Of a stretch of DNA of 23,113 bases, positions 1 to 8,015 are shown in pieces. The position numbers and the translations under genes are program-made. The notes under the pieces are model-generated. The model saw nothing but the letters and a program-made list of their open reading frames with translations. It did no database searches and was not told the origin of the DNA. Within the stretch, counting starts at the first letter, position 1, and each line of letters starts with the position of its first letter. This stretch comes from Chloroflexi bacterium RBG_19FT_COMBO_55_16 (GTDB lineage Bacteria; Chloroflexota; Anaerolineae; Anaerolineales; UBA4823), in contig MGOK01000121.1 of NCBI GenBank assembly GCA_001795335.1, positions 33,424-56,536 of the forward strand, given 5' to 3'.

Positions 1-1
1 C

Positions 2-931
2 GTTCCCCAGGCCTGGGAGATCGGTTATCACCTGAGCGATGGCTCCCGCCGCGCTCGCTTCCTCACCGCCAGCGCCTCTTCCTGGGTGCGCCCCAATGTC
101 CACGCTCTGTTCGCCCAGTATCCAGCCGATTTGATCGTCGCCACGCATCCCTTAGCCACCGCACCTATCTTGCGCGCCCTGAACCGGCATCGTCCACCTT
201 TTGTAACCGTCGTCACTGACCTTGTTTCAACCCATGCTCTTTGGTACCATCCCTTGAGTGATTTGTGCCTGGTGGCAACGGAAATGGCCTTCCAGCGCGC
301 CCTGGCATGTGGGCTGACGCCCGAAAAAGTACACATCACTGGACTTCCCGTCGCAGAACGTTTCGGCCAACCATCAGCAGACCGGGATACCTTGCGCGCC
401 CGCTTTGGTTGGCCGCAGGATCGCCCGGTGATCCTCCTGGTGGGAGGTGGAGAAGGGATGGGTCCCCTCAAGGAAACTGCAATGATCATCGCCGAAGCCA
501 GGTTGCCAGCTGCTCTTGCGATTGTCACCGGCCGAAACACAGCGCTTAGAGCCGAGCTGCAGGCCAGGCAATGGCCTATCCCAACCTTCATCTATGGCTT
601 TGTCCGCGAAATGCCGGATCTCATGCATGCCGCTGACATCCTGGTTACTAAAGCCGGACCTAGTACAATTAGCGAAGCTTTCATTGCTGGATTGCCAATT
701 GTGCTTTACAGCTGTTTGCCAGGACAAGAGGATGGCAATATTGTCTTTGTGACATCGCATGGAGCTGGCGTCTGGGCACCCCACCCAAAGCAAGTTGTCG
801 CGGCGTTAAAAAACTGGGTCGATCACCCTGAAGAGCGCCTGGCAGCGGCGGCAGCCAGTCGAGAGTTAGCGCGGACTGGTGCCGCCCGGAAGATCGCACA
901 TATACTGGCGGCTCGATTGGGTGTAGAATAG
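2..931 (+). CDS. MGDG synthase/UgtP-like glycosyltransferase, 5'-truncated
   Basis: This is the C-terminal part of a GT-B glycosyltransferase of the MurG/GT28 type that resembles monogalactosyl- and glucosyl-diacylglycerol synthases (MGDG synthase, UgtP). Such enzymes move a sugar from a UDP-sugar to diacylglycerol at the inner face of the membrane, making glycolipids. The frame is open from base 2, so the real start lies outside the window; the GTG at 86 is an internal valine codon. About 309 residues are visible. Family-type segments are the acceptor-side TDLVSTHALWYHP, then TGLPVAERF, the domain-junction glycine motif VGGGEGMGPL, and the UDP-sugar site around KAGPSTISEAFIAGLPIV followed by PGQEDGN. 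Substrate and sugar cannot be settled from sequence alone. The next gene begins about 85 bp downstream after a palindrome. Confidence 0.85.
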   Translation, partial: VPQAWEIGYHLSDGSRRARFLTASASSWVRPNVHALFAQYPADLIVATHPLATAPILRALNRHRPPFVTVVTDLVSTHALWYHPLSDLCLVATEMAFQRALACGLTPEKVHITGLPVAERFGQPSADRDTLRARFGWPQDRPVILLVGGGEGMGPLKETAMIIAEARLPAALAIVTGRNTALRAELQARQWPIPTFIYGFVREMPDLMHAADILVTKAGPSTISEAFIAGLPIVLYSCLPGQEDGNIVFVTSHGAGVWAPHPKQVVAALKNWVDHPEERLAAAAASRELARTGAARKIAHILAARLGVE

Positions 932-977
932 TGACAGTGTAAAAGAATTGCAGACTTCGGGAGTCCAAAGGTGGACA

Positions 978-994
978 AAGACTTCCGAAGTCTT
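978..994. repeat. Perfect palindrome AAGACTTC-c-GAAGTCTT
   Basis: Two 8-bp arms around one central base lie between the glycosyltransferase stop and the lipoprotein start. A weaker related hairpin, GACTTCGGGAGTC, sits just upstream at 953-965. No T-run follows, so it is not a classical intrinsic terminator. It could be an operator, a transcript-end hairpin or a dispersed palindromic repeat. Confidence 0.6.
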
Positions 995-1015
995 GTCTTG
1001 ACAAAGGAAGTCTAT

Positions 1016-2080
1016 ATGAGACTTATAAGCTCAACCTCGATAGTAAACCTTTTACTCACTGGAATGATCCTGTTGGGCCTGACAGGCTGCAACCTGACCG
1101 CGAAGGATACTGCAATCCCTACTCTGAACGTCACCCAGGCCTACCAGACCGTAGAAGCCAGGCTTACCGAGGCAGTTGCGTTGACGCCGAAATTCACCAG
1201 TACGCCACCACCTGTGGCAACTTTCACCCCGACTGCACCCACTCCACCAGCAACTGCACCTGTACAAACGTCCACTCCTGCCGCGACCAATCCTCCCACA
1301 TCTTTGTGCGATCAAGCCGCCCCTGGCAATCCGATCGACGTCACAATCCCCGACAATACCAAGCTGCAGGCAGGTGAAGAATTTACCAAAACCTGGCGCC
1401 TGCAGAACGCAGGCACCTGCCCCTGGACAAAAGATTACGCCCTGGTATGGTTCTCCGGCGAACAATTCAACGCTCCGGCCAGTGTTCCATTGGATGGAGA
1501 TGTGGCTCCTGGTAACACGGTCGACCTATCGGTAGACATGCAAGCCCCCCAGACCCCAGTCAGCTACATCAGCTATTGGAAGCTGCGCAACTCAAACGGC
1601 ATCCTCTTTGGGATCGGACCCAGTGGCGGCTCTGCCTTCTGGGTGCAGATCGAGGTGGTACCAGCCACCACGACCACCATCACACCGACAGCTCCGACGA
1701 CGGCTACCCCCACCATTACACCCACACCGGGCGTCCAGGTGCAGGGTCCGGCGAGCTTACAGATTGGCGATTTTCTAGACCTCGATACCCTTCAAGTCAA
1801 CCTGGGCGGTGAAGACCTTGCCTACCAGGCAATCGACCAGGATCGCGCTCTCGCTCCCGTGGGTAGTGCTGGCATCGCCGTGTTTGGCGCCAGCCAGCCG
1901 GCTTTTACCGATTGCCTAAACATGAACCTGGGCGGTCAGCCGGTGGTGATCAACGACCTGGTCGGGAGTTATCTTTGCTATCGAACTAACATGGCTTTGC
2001 CAGGCTGGCTTTTGATCACTGGTCTCGATCCCACCACCGGCATCTTGAACGTGGAGATCTTTACCTGGGCGATCCCTTGA
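1016..2080 (+). CDS. Lipoprotein with NBR1-type Ig-like domain
   Basis: A secreted, lipid-anchored surface protein of 354 residues. The ATG at 1016 is chosen over the upstream GTG at 971 because AAGGAAG (1004-1010) sits 5 nt before it and because it opens directly into a lipoprotein signal peptide with lipobox LTGC (Cys25). Then come a Thr/Pro-rich linker, an Ig-like domain at about residues 107-213 that matches the bacterial NBR1-Ig pattern (TKTWRLQNAGTCPW, ISYWKLRNSNGILFG, FWVQIEV), a second Thr/Pro linker, and a C-terminal domain of about 110 residues that I do not recognise. Such linkers in Chloroflexota lipoproteins usually hold a domain away from the membrane. No enzymatic motif is visible; a binding or structural role is inferred. 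Confidence 0.85.
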   Translation: MRLISSTSIVNLLLTGMILLGLTGCNLTAKDTAIPTLNVTQAYQTVEARLTEAVALTPKFTSTPPPVATFTPTAPTPPATAPVQTSTPAATNPPTSLCDQAAPGNPIDVTIPDNTKLQAGEEFTKTWRLQNAGTCPWTKDYALVWFSGEQFNAPASVPLDGDVAPGNTVDLSVDMQAPQTPVSYISYWKLRNSNGILFGIGPSGGSAFWVQIEVVPATTTTITPTAPTTATPTITPTPGVQVQGPASLQIGDFLDLDTLQVNLGGEDLAYQAIDQDRALAPVGSAGIAVFGASQPAFTDCLNMNLGGQPVVINDLVGSYLCYRTNMALPGWLLITGLDPTTGILNVEIFTWAIP

Positions 2081-2103
2081 GTTCGTCCGGGGCGGACTCG
2101 ATC

Positions 2104-2949
2104 ATGGGCACTCTATACCTGGTTGCGACCCCGATTGGGAACCTGGAAGACATCACGCTGCGCGCCTTGCGTATCCTGCGCCAGGTGCGCCTGATCGCCG
2201 CCGAGGATACTCGCCAGGCCAGCAAGTTACTCAACCACTACGACATCCATACCTCGCTGACCAGCTACCACGAGCACAGCCGAAGGAGTAAATTGCCCCA
2301 GCTCTTGGCTCACCTCCAGGAAGGAGATGTCGCCCTGGTCTCGGATGCGGGAACGCCCTTGCTAAATGACCCGGGCTATGAGCTGGTGCGCGCCGCCCTG
2401 GAAGCCGGTCACACAGTCAGCCCGATCCCCGGAGCAAGCGCACCGATCGCTGCATTGGTGGCCTCTGGCCTGCCCTCAGACGCCTTTCTCTACCTGGGAT
2501 ACCTGCCGCGCAAATCCACCGAACGCCGGAAGTTATTGACAGAGATAGTGGATCTGCCCTATACTCTGATCTTCCTTGAAACCCCTCACCGCCTGTTAGA
2601 TGCCTTGAGAGACCTGGAAGATACCCTCGGCGACAGGCAGATCGCCATCGGGCGCGAAATGACTAAGATTCATGAGGAGATCTTTCGGGGCCCCTTGAGA
2701 GAAGCCCATGCTCATTATTCTGTCCATCTCCCGCGGGGGGAGATCACTCTGGTCCTGGCCGGCTGTTCAGCCTCGAAAGAACCCTGGTCGGAGGAAAAAT
2801 TGCGGGTTGCTTTAAGGGAAAGCCGGACGCAAACGCTCTCCCCCTCTCAGATCGCCAGCCAGCTGGCCATTGAATCGGGCTGGCCGAGGCGTGAAATCTA
2901 TCGATTACTCGCAGATATGGAGGAAACAGGCCATCATGGATCTGGATAA
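2104..2949 (+). CDS. rsmI: 16S rRNA (cytidine-1402-2'-O)-methyltransferase RsmI
   Basis: A SAM-dependent methyltransferase of the tetrapyrrole-methylase fold that makes the 2'-O-methyl of C1402 in the 16S rRNA decoding centre. The 281-residue product starts with the family hallmark GTLYLVATPIGNLEDIT and has AEDTRQASKLL, SDAGTPLLNDPG, PIPGASAPIAALVASGLP and the later FLETPHRL and EMTKIHEE segments, all typical of RsmI. The ATG at 2104 is preferred; an alternative TTG at 2077 would overlap the TGA of the lipoprotein gene and add nine residues unlike the family start. The C-terminal helical segment (about residues 230-281) is the usual accessory domain. It overlaps the isomerase gene by 14 nt, so the two are likely co-translated. 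Confidence 0.95.
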   Translation: MGTLYLVATPIGNLEDITLRALRILRQVRLIAAEDTRQASKLLNHYDIHTSLTSYHEHSRRSKLPQLLAHLQEGDVALVSDAGTPLLNDPGYELVRAALEAGHTVSPIPGASAPIAALVASGLPSDAFLYLGYLPRKSTERRKLLTEIVDLPYTLIFLETPHRLLDALRDLEDTLGDRQIAIGREMTKIHEEIFRGPLREAHAHYSVHLPRGEITLVLAGCSASKEPWSEEKLRVALRESRTQTLSPSQIASQLAIESGWPRREIYRLLADMEETGHHGSG

Positions 2950-3997
2950 TACTTCCAACTTCCCAAGAATCGACGCCCAGGATATGCTTTCCCATATCGA
3001 AGGCCTGCCTGGCCAATTGCAAACCGCCTGGAAATTGGGCCAGCGATCGCCGTTGCCGGCTTGGGAGGGGATCGAGCGCGTGCTCGTCGCCGGGATGGGA
3101 GGTTCAGCCATCGGGGCTGACCTGGCAGCGGCCTATCTCGCCCCCCACTTACCGGTGCCTTTGGTCGTGCACCGCAACTACACATTGCCCGCCTGGGCCA
3201 AAGGAGCGCGCACCCTGGTCATCGCCTGCTCCCATTCCGGCGACACCGAGGAGTCTCTGACGGCATTTGAAAGCGCTACAGCGCACGAGTGCCGCACCCT
3301 GGCCATCACCACTGGTGGTAAGCTGGGCCAGGCCAGCCAGAATGCGGGTGCACCCCTGTGGCAATATGAATATGAAGGCCAGCCGCGCGCCGCGGTGGGC
3401 TTTCTCTTTGGCCTGTTGCTGGCTGCCCTGACCCGTCTCGGAATGGCCTCAAACCCCGAAGGAGAGCTACAAGAGGCGATCCAGGCGATGCGTGCCCAGC
3501 AACAGGGCTTGAGAGTAGACGTGCCGGTGGTCAACAACCTCGCCAAGCGCATGGCCGGGCAGCTATATGGTCGCTTGATAACGGTGTTCGGCGCGGATAT
3601 CTTGGAGCCGGTTGCCCGCCGTTGGAAATCTCAGATCAATGAGATCGCCAAAGCTTGGGGGCAGTTCGAGCCCCTGCCCGAAGCCGATCACAACACATTG
3701 GCCGGGTCAACCAACCCCGAAGAAATCCTGGCGCGTCTCATGGCTTTGTTTCTGCGCGCCCCGTCCTCCCATCCGCGCAACCAGCTACGCACAAACCTGA
3801 CCAAGCAGGCCTTCATGCTGGCCGGCTTGAACACCGACTTCATCGACGCCCAGGGCGCTTCTCCTCTAGCTCACCAATGGACTGCTCTGCATCTCGGCGA
3901 TTATACCGCTTATTACCTGGCGATGGCTTACGGCGTCGATCCCACCCCGGTGGAAGCTATTCAAGGGTTCAAGCAAGAGATGAGCAGTCTGACTTAA
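2936..3997 (+). CDS. Bifunctional phosphoglucose/phosphomannose isomerase
   Basis: A cytosolic SIS-domain sugar isomerase that interconverts glucose-6-P or mannose-6-P with fructose-6-P, linking glycolysis to mannose-derived glycans. The 353-residue length fits the bifunctional PGI/PMI family known from archaea and some bacteria. SIS segments VAGMGGSAIG and IACSHSGDTEESL bind the sugar phosphate. By analogy with the Pyrobaculum enzyme (Glu203, His219, Lys298), the catalytic residues are Glu236, His252 and Lys346; the Glu-His spacing of 16 is identical. The C-terminal GDYTAYYLAMAYGVDPTPVEAI is a family signature. The start at 2936 has GGAGG about 12 nt upstream inside rsmI; an upstream in-frame start at 2870 would extend deep into rsmI and is rejected. 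Confidence 0.93.
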   Translation: MDLDNTSNFPRIDAQDMLSHIEGLPGQLQTAWKLGQRSPLPAWEGIERVLVAGMGGSAIGADLAAAYLAPHLPVPLVVHRNYTLPAWAKGARTLVIACSHSGDTEESLTAFESATAHECRTLAITTGGKLGQASQNAGAPLWQYEYEGQPRAAVGFLFGLLLAALTRLGMASNPEGELQEAIQAMRAQQQGLRVDVPVVNNLAKRMAGQLYGRLITVFGADILEPVARRWKSQINEIAKAWGQFEPLPEADHNTLAGSTNPEEILARLMALFLRAPSSHPRNQLRTNLTKQAFMLAGLNTDFIDAQGASPLAHQWTALHLGDYTAYYLAMAYGVDPTPVEAIQGFKQEMSSLT

Positions 3998-4043
3998 CCA
4001 TATACCTCCGGCCCGCTGAATTCATCAGGGATTCTGATAAGGA

Positions 4044-4553
4044 TCAGTAAATCCACATGACAAACAAGCCAAGGATCGCCCCAACGACCATCCCTGCGGC
4101 GACATCTGAGGGGTAATGCACACCCAACGCGACCCGCGCCATACCAACCAGGGGTGCCCATAGCAGCAGAGCCAGGCCAAGCCAGGTTGGACCCAGCCCC
4201 AAGGCCACCACCGCCAACATCATGGCACGGGCGGCATGTCCGGACGGAAACGAGTGAGGGTCCGTATTACGGTAGATTTTCCCCCACTCCCCTTGCGGCC
4301 GGCTCCGCCGTACACTCAGTTTGATCACAAATACCACTACAGCAGTGAGCGCCACACCCACGACCATCGCCACCACCCGCTGCTTCCAATAATCCGTCCC
4401 AAAATACCATAAAATACCCAACAGCGGCAACAGCAACCAGGAATCGCCGGAGTGGGCAAAGGCAGCTGCCAGGGCGCGTAACGCCCCGGAATGGTTCGTT
4501 AATTGCGATAACCACGAAAAGCGGTTATCCAGATCCAGTAGACGTTGCCGCAT
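4044..4553 (-). CDS. PAP2-family membrane phosphatase
   Basis: An integral membrane phosphatase of the PAP2/undecaprenyl-diphosphatase (BacA-unrelated) type, 169 residues with about five hydrophobic segments. All three motifs are complete: K78-x6-R85P86, P103-S-G-H106, and R140-x5-H146-x3-D150. His106 and His146 are the expected catalytic pair facing the outside. The family dephosphorylates phosphatidic acid, phosphatidylglycerol phosphate or undecaprenyl diphosphate; which one cannot be told here. It ends the minus-strand operon 32 nt after the nucleotidyltransferase and converges on the isomerase gene with a 46-nt gap. No strong ribosome binding site precedes the ATG, consistent with expression from the upstream genes. 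Confidence 0.9.
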   Translation of the reverse strand: MRQRLLDLDNRFSWLSQLTNHSGALRALAAAFAHSGDSWLLLPLLGILWYFGTDYWKQRVVAMVVGVALTAVVVFVIKLSVRRSRPQGEWGKIYRNTDPHSFPSGHAARAMMLAVVALGLGPTWLGLALLLWAPLVGMARVALGVHYPSDVAAGMVVGAILGLFVMWIY

Positions 4554-4585
4554 GGATGATAGTGGCTAAGCCAGGCTGGCGCGTC

Positions 4586-5362
4586 TCAAACAGAGGCTTT
4601 TACGGCCAGGTCGGCGCGCAATAACTCGAGTTGGTGGGGCTTATCGATGTCCATGCCGACTTCGGCGTAGGGGCAGAAAATAGCCCGCCCGGTGATGTCT
4701 AGACGCTTGCAGGCAATTCTCACGGCCTGCTCGAGGGTTATCAGACGCAAGAGAAGCAATAACAATGTGTCATACCCGATCAGGGCGGCCTGCTTAAACA
4801 CGTTTTTGCGGGCGGCGATGATCCGTTCCCACAACGCCTCGTTTGCCGTCACCGTCTGGGCGCGGATCATATTCATATCCCCGCCACATATTTCCACATC
4901 CTTCAGACGCGTGTACGAGCGTTTCGAATTTGGAAAGCGCGCCTCCATATCCTGGCGGGTGATCACACTGTAATAAATGTCGTGGTCAGTCTGCATGGTG
5001 GTGTTCACCATCCAGTCCACCATTTCAGATTTGATGGCGGGGATATCCGAGGAGACGGAGAGCACATGGTGTGCAGCAGGGTTAAGTTCCAGCACCTTTT
5101 GCACGCCAGCGCGGATGTTGTGGAGCATGCCCCCCTGGTTGGGGACGTATGTGACCTGTTTGGTGCACTGCAAGCCACTTTCCTCAGGGAGGCTGATGAT
5201 CACCACGCGCTCAATGGTTTCTGAACAGCTTAATGCATCCAACACCCACTGCACCATGGGCTTTCCCGCGATGTCCAACAAAGCTTTTGGGCTTCCCTGG
5301 GTGAATTCGTAGAGTGGCTCCCCGACTTGCGGGATTCCACCAGCAGTGACAATGGCATCCAT
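4586..5362 (-). CDS. MobA-like nucleotidyltransferase
   Basis: A GT-A-fold NTP transferase of 258 residues. The N-terminal nucleotide-binding loop is AIVTAGGIP, with a conserved lysine (Lys26) in SPKALLDIAGKPM, and the metal-binding aspartate is in SVSSDIPAI (Asp106); a late GMDIDKPHQLE segment is typical of the MobA/CobY/IspD-like group. It should join a nucleotide to a phosphorylated or cofactor-like acceptor, but the acceptor is unknown. The ATG at 5362 lies 1 nt beyond the TGA of the 301-aa gene (TGATATG), so translation is almost certainly coupled and the two proteins probably share a pathway. The loop AGGIPQVGEPLYEFTQGSPKA is longer than the canonical GGxSxRMGxxK, which argues against classical MobA. 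Confidence 0.75.
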   Translation of the reverse strand: MDAIVTAGGIPQVGEPLYEFTQGSPKALLDIAGKPMVQWVLDALSCSETIERVVIISLPEESGLQCTKQVTYVPNQGGMLHNIRAGVQKVLELNPAAHHVLSVSSDIPAIKSEMVDWMVNTTMQTDHDIYYSVITRQDMEARFPNSKRSYTRLKDVEICGGDMNMIRAQTVTANEALWERIIAARKNVFKQAALIGYDTLLLLLLRLITLEQAVRIACKRLDITGRAIFCPYAEVGMDIDKPHQLELLRADLAVKASV

Positions 5363-5363
5363 A

Positions 5364-6269
5364 TCAGTTCAACTCCTGCAATTGAGGTTCGAGACCAAGC
5401 TGATCCAGCAGCTGATCGATCTCCTCATAAGTCAATTGACGCCCTTTTCCAGAGACGGCAATCAAAGCCGCCTCCATCATATTGGTGCCAAAAGAACGCC
5501 CTTCCAAGACGGGTGTGGTCGTCAGCAGATACTTAACCCCAACCTGCCGGAAGAGTTCCACATCTTCAGGCGTGGTGGTATTAGTAGCGATCACTTTGCC
5601 TTCCATGTGGTCAGGCATGTGGCGCTTGACATAGTGACAATCCCCGGCGATGACTGTCCCCCATTGGTAATACTTTTCCCACTTAGGGACACGTATCTCC
5701 TGCTTCTCACCGGTTGGATAAACCCACTCAAACGGCAGGCGCCCGGCGATCGGCATCAATAAAGCGGCAAAGGTTTTCAGGCTGCGTTCGCTGTTGAGAG
5801 CAAGAGGCAGGCCCAAGCCGAACATCAGGTCACCAAAAATACACTCATAGCCAGCGTTGATGAACGACTTGGTCATCCCCCAGCGGTCGGCGCCCAGGGT
5901 GACGAAAGCCTTTTTCCCCTTAACCATTAAGTAATCGCCGATCCTGGATTCCATGAACGTTGCCACGCGGTTCTCCAGTGTGTTCTTCAAGCCCGCGCCG
6001 TCTACGACCGGGGTCTGCTTGATGAAGCGCACCATAGGCTGGACCGAGTAGAGCGGATACCATTTCTGGTCCACCCTTAGCCCCAGGTCTGCACCGCCTA
6101 CACCAAAAGCGTCCACCTTGCCATCTAATTCCTTATATAGCTGGGCGGCCTTTTCCATGTCCCCATCCGTACCGATCCTTTCGATGATCACTCTTTCGCC
6201 CAGGAGTTCGATCTCGACGGATTTATCGCGTTTGGATGAACCAATGCTGATGCTGACGGCGCGCTTCAT
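5364..6269 (-). CDS. Conserved 301-aa protein, 'quinate 5-dehydrogenase'-like, function uncertain
   Basis: I recognise this as resembling proteins that carry the automatic label quinate 5-dehydrogenase in Firmicutes and Chloroflexota, from the opening SISIGSSKRDKSVEIELLG and the block VDAFGVGGADLGL. However, I see no clear shikimate-dehydrogenase dinucleotide loop (GxGGxxxA) nor its substrate motifs, so that label is weak. Other conserved-looking segments are TPVVDGAGLKNTLE, FVTLGADRWGMTKS, FGDLMFGLGLPLAL and ATNTTTPEDVELFRQVG. No signal peptide or transmembrane segment is evident, so it is probably cytosolic. The ribosome binding site is excellent (AAGGAGG about 8 nt before the ATG). It is the first gene of an operon with the MobA-like transferase and PAP2 phosphatase. 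Confidence 0.6.
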   Translation of the reverse strand: MKRAVSISIGSSKRDKSVEIELLGERVIIERIGTDGDMEKAAQLYKELDGKVDAFGVGGADLGLRVDQKWYPLYSVQPMVRFIKQTPVVDGAGLKNTLENRVATFMESRIGDYLMVKGKKAFVTLGADRWGMTKSFINAGYECIFGDLMFGLGLPLALNSERSLKTFAALLMPIAGRLPFEWVYPTGEKQEIRVPKWEKYYQWGTVIAGDCHYVKRHMPDHMEGKVIATNTTTPEDVELFRQVGVKYLLTTTPVLEGRSFGTNMMEAALIAVSGKGRQLTYEEIDQLLDQLGLEPQLQELN

Positions 6270-6323
6270 GGGGGTGCCTCCTTAGAAATGAAAGAATTAA
6301 TGGCGATCTGCTCGGCGATAGCG

Positions 6324-6417
6324 GGTTGCGAGATGCGAATTGCAAGTTGCAGATTACGCATCACGAATTATGGATTCCATAACCATCTCGAATCACGTTT
6401 CACGCTTCACATGCGAG
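6324..6417. repeat. Degenerate heptanucleotide repeat tract in spacer
   Basis: The spacer between the PhoD-like stop and the 301-aa gene start contains consecutive 7-nt units of a loose consensus RRTTRCR: GGTTGCG, AGATGCG, AATTGCA, AGTTGCA, GATTACG, CATCACG, AATTATG from 6324 to 6372. A second register follows at 6390: GAATCAC, GTTTCAC, GCTTCAC, ATGCGAG. It resembles the short tandem heptamers (STRR type) described in filamentous cyanobacteria and commonly seen in Chloroflexota spacers. The rest of the 6270-6449 spacer shows no gene. Confidence 0.7.
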
Positions 6418-6449
6418 TATACACCCAACCCCGTAAAAATGAGAACCCT

Positions 6450-7892
6450 TTAATCCCCTGCCTCCCCCAACAATTCCCCTTTTTCGCCATATACCTCAAA
6501 GCGGACGCGCGGTCTCCTTTTCTCCGCGAAATTCACGCGCACCACGCCGAAGTTCCATTGATCCAGCGTAAAATAGCGCCGGGTCTTTTTCACCCACCTG
6601 GAGCGCATTGGCAGGTAGGTGTAGCGCGCCAACCAGTTAGGTTTAGCCTCGAAAGGCGTGGAACAAAACTCCCAAAGCGGCAGGGTACGTCCCCGCGGGC
6701 CATAAAGTCCAGCACTCACTGCATGCGCCGAGTGAAGATCGCCAGTGAGCAGGTACACGCCCTCGATTCCGTTAGCAGACAGGAAGTGCAACAGGCGTTC
6801 ACGCTCCTCCGGAAAGCCCCACCAGCGATCGGGGAAGATATCCAGCCACATTTGAAACAGCAGTGCGTTGGATGTGACCAGGAACTTCACCGGGTAAGCT
6901 TCCTTCACTGCCAGCAACCAGGCCTCCAGCGCCTGCCACTGGCCCTCGCCAAGCATGGAACGCTCTCGGCGATTTTTCACCCGCATTGTGCGCGTGTCCA
7001 GCACAAAGAACGCCGCTGCCCCACAGGTGAAGCTATATGCTAGCGAGCCGGGGTCTTCAGAAGAAAGAGTGTATTGCCCGGCCAGGTTGATCTGCGGTGG
7101 GAGTTCAAAACCCGGGGCGTGCATGCCCTGGTGTTCCCAATAGGCTTGCAAGGCGTCCTGCACGCGCTTGCGCGGGAGGCGCCGCTCCTGCGGGGGGCGG
7201 CCCCTGAGCCAGCGCCAGAGTTGATCTCGCCACGGGATGGTAGCCCAGCGGCGGCTGCGATCGATCCAATGCCAGTCGTTATCCACCTCGTGGTCGTCCA
7301 GGATCATGAAAGCTGGTAAATTTGCCAGCAGCTGGCGCAGCGGCGGCCGCGACCAGGCGTAGGCGTAAACATTCCGGTACTCTTGCAAGGAGCCGGCGAT
7401 CTTACCGATCCCATTGTATGCGTCAGCGTCGGCATAAATCTGATCTCCGATCAGCAACACAAAGCGCAGATTGTCAGTCTGGCGGCGTGCTTCCAGGGCG
7501 CGGAAGATTTGCCCCCCGTTCTGGTCCGTTGGGCGGAAGCACGAGCCAAAGGCAAAAGCGAAGGGGGCGCGTTCCCCTGGGGATGGAAAGGTGGTAAAGG
7601 CCGGGTACTCCCCTTGCGCCGGATTGGGAGGCGAGTCGTTTAAAGTAAGGGCAAAGTGATAGTGGGTGTTCGGCGCCAGGTTCATCACCGGAGCCACTCC
7701 GGCAAAGCCGGTTTCAGCGCTCAGGGGCAACGAAGTGGCAGCAATCTGCGCGTCGCTCAAGTCAGGCATTTGACCCAACCAGGCGTGCAGCACTCCCGAC
7801 CCATTTGCTCTTCCCCACAGGTGGGCTCGGTCGTGAGCAAGCCCTCCAACGATTGGGCCAAGCGAGAGATCACTCATATCAAGGAAATCCAT
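6450..7892 (-). CDS. PhoD-like metallophosphatase, cytoplasmic form
   Basis: A 480-residue member of the alkaline phosphatase D/PhoD metallophosphatase superfamily. An N-terminal beta-sandwich-like region (about 1-105) precedes the catalytic domain. Metal-site motifs are GSC (116-118), GDQIYAD (149-155), LDDHEVDND (198-206), SNALLF (341-346) and LLTGDLHSAH (381-390). These ligate the Ca/Fe or similar centre used for phosphomonoester or phosphodiester hydrolysis. Classical PhoD enters the Tat pathway with a twin-arginine signal; none is present here, so a cytoplasmic location is predicted and the substrate is open. The ATG at 7892 has a weak AAAGAGA upstream; Met6 (7877) is an alternative. It stands alone, divergent from ilvE. 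Confidence 0.87.
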   Translation of the reverse strand: MDFLDMSDLSLGPIVGGLAHDRAHLWGRANGSGVLHAWLGQMPDLSDAQIAATSLPLSAETGFAGVAPVMNLAPNTHYHFALTLNDSPPNPAQGEYPAFTTFPSPGERAPFAFAFGSCFRPTDQNGGQIFRALEARRQTDNLRFVLLIGDQIYADADAYNGIGKIAGSLQEYRNVYAYAWSRPPLRQLLANLPAFMILDDHEVDNDWHWIDRSRRWATIPWRDQLWRWLRGRPPQERRLPRKRVQDALQAYWEHQGMHAPGFELPPQINLAGQYTLSSEDPGSLAYSFTCGAAAFFVLDTRTMRVKNRRERSMLGEGQWQALEAWLLAVKEAYPVKFLVTSNALLFQMWLDIFPDRWWGFPEERERLLHFLSANGIEGVYLLTGDLHSAHAVSAGLYGPRGRTLPLWEFCSTPFEAKPNWLARYTYLPMRSRWVKKTRRYFTLDQWNFGVVRVNFAEKRRPRVRFEVYGEKGELLGEAGD

Positions 7893-7958
7893 TCACAATC
7901 TCTTTAGAGCACGGCATCCGCTGCTACCGGCGGACATGCGGCTTTGAAGATCGTGCAG

Positions 7959-7976
7959 GTGAGATTCAAATCTCAC
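7959..7976. promoter_or_regulatory. Palindrome GTGAGATT-ca-AATCTCAC in divergent spacer
   Basis: Two perfect 8-bp arms around CA lie in the 254-bp spacer between the PhoD-like gene and ilvE. The size and symmetry suit a dimeric repressor operator, or a small hairpin in the PhoD-side leader. No copies were spotted elsewhere in the window. Regulation of either gene by it is inference. Confidence 0.4.
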
Positions 7977-8015
7977 AGCTCATTACCATGCTTACCATCG
8001 TCGGCACCAAAATAG

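Noticed and set aside
28..591. 187-aa minus-strand frame opposite the first gene
   Set aside because: Antisense to the glycosyltransferase, Arg/Ser-rich and without family motifs.
998..1003. TTGACA as a -35 box
   Set aside because: Only 12 nt separate it from the lipoprotein start codon, leaving no room for a -10 and leader; part of it adjoins the ribosome binding site.
4028..4048. Small hairpin CTGAT-AAGG-ATCAG as terminator between convergent genes
   Set aside because: Stem of only 5 bp, AT-rich, with no T-run on either strand.
6288..7043. 251-aa plus-strand frame
   Set aside because: It is antisense to the PhoD-like gene with its metal motifs and has no recognisable domain.
7917..7992. 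tRNA-like T-arm or selenocysteine-tRNA-like arm around ATTCAAAT
   Set aside because: The loop size is wrong by one base for both arm types and no matching acceptor strand exists upstream; treated as a plain palindrome.
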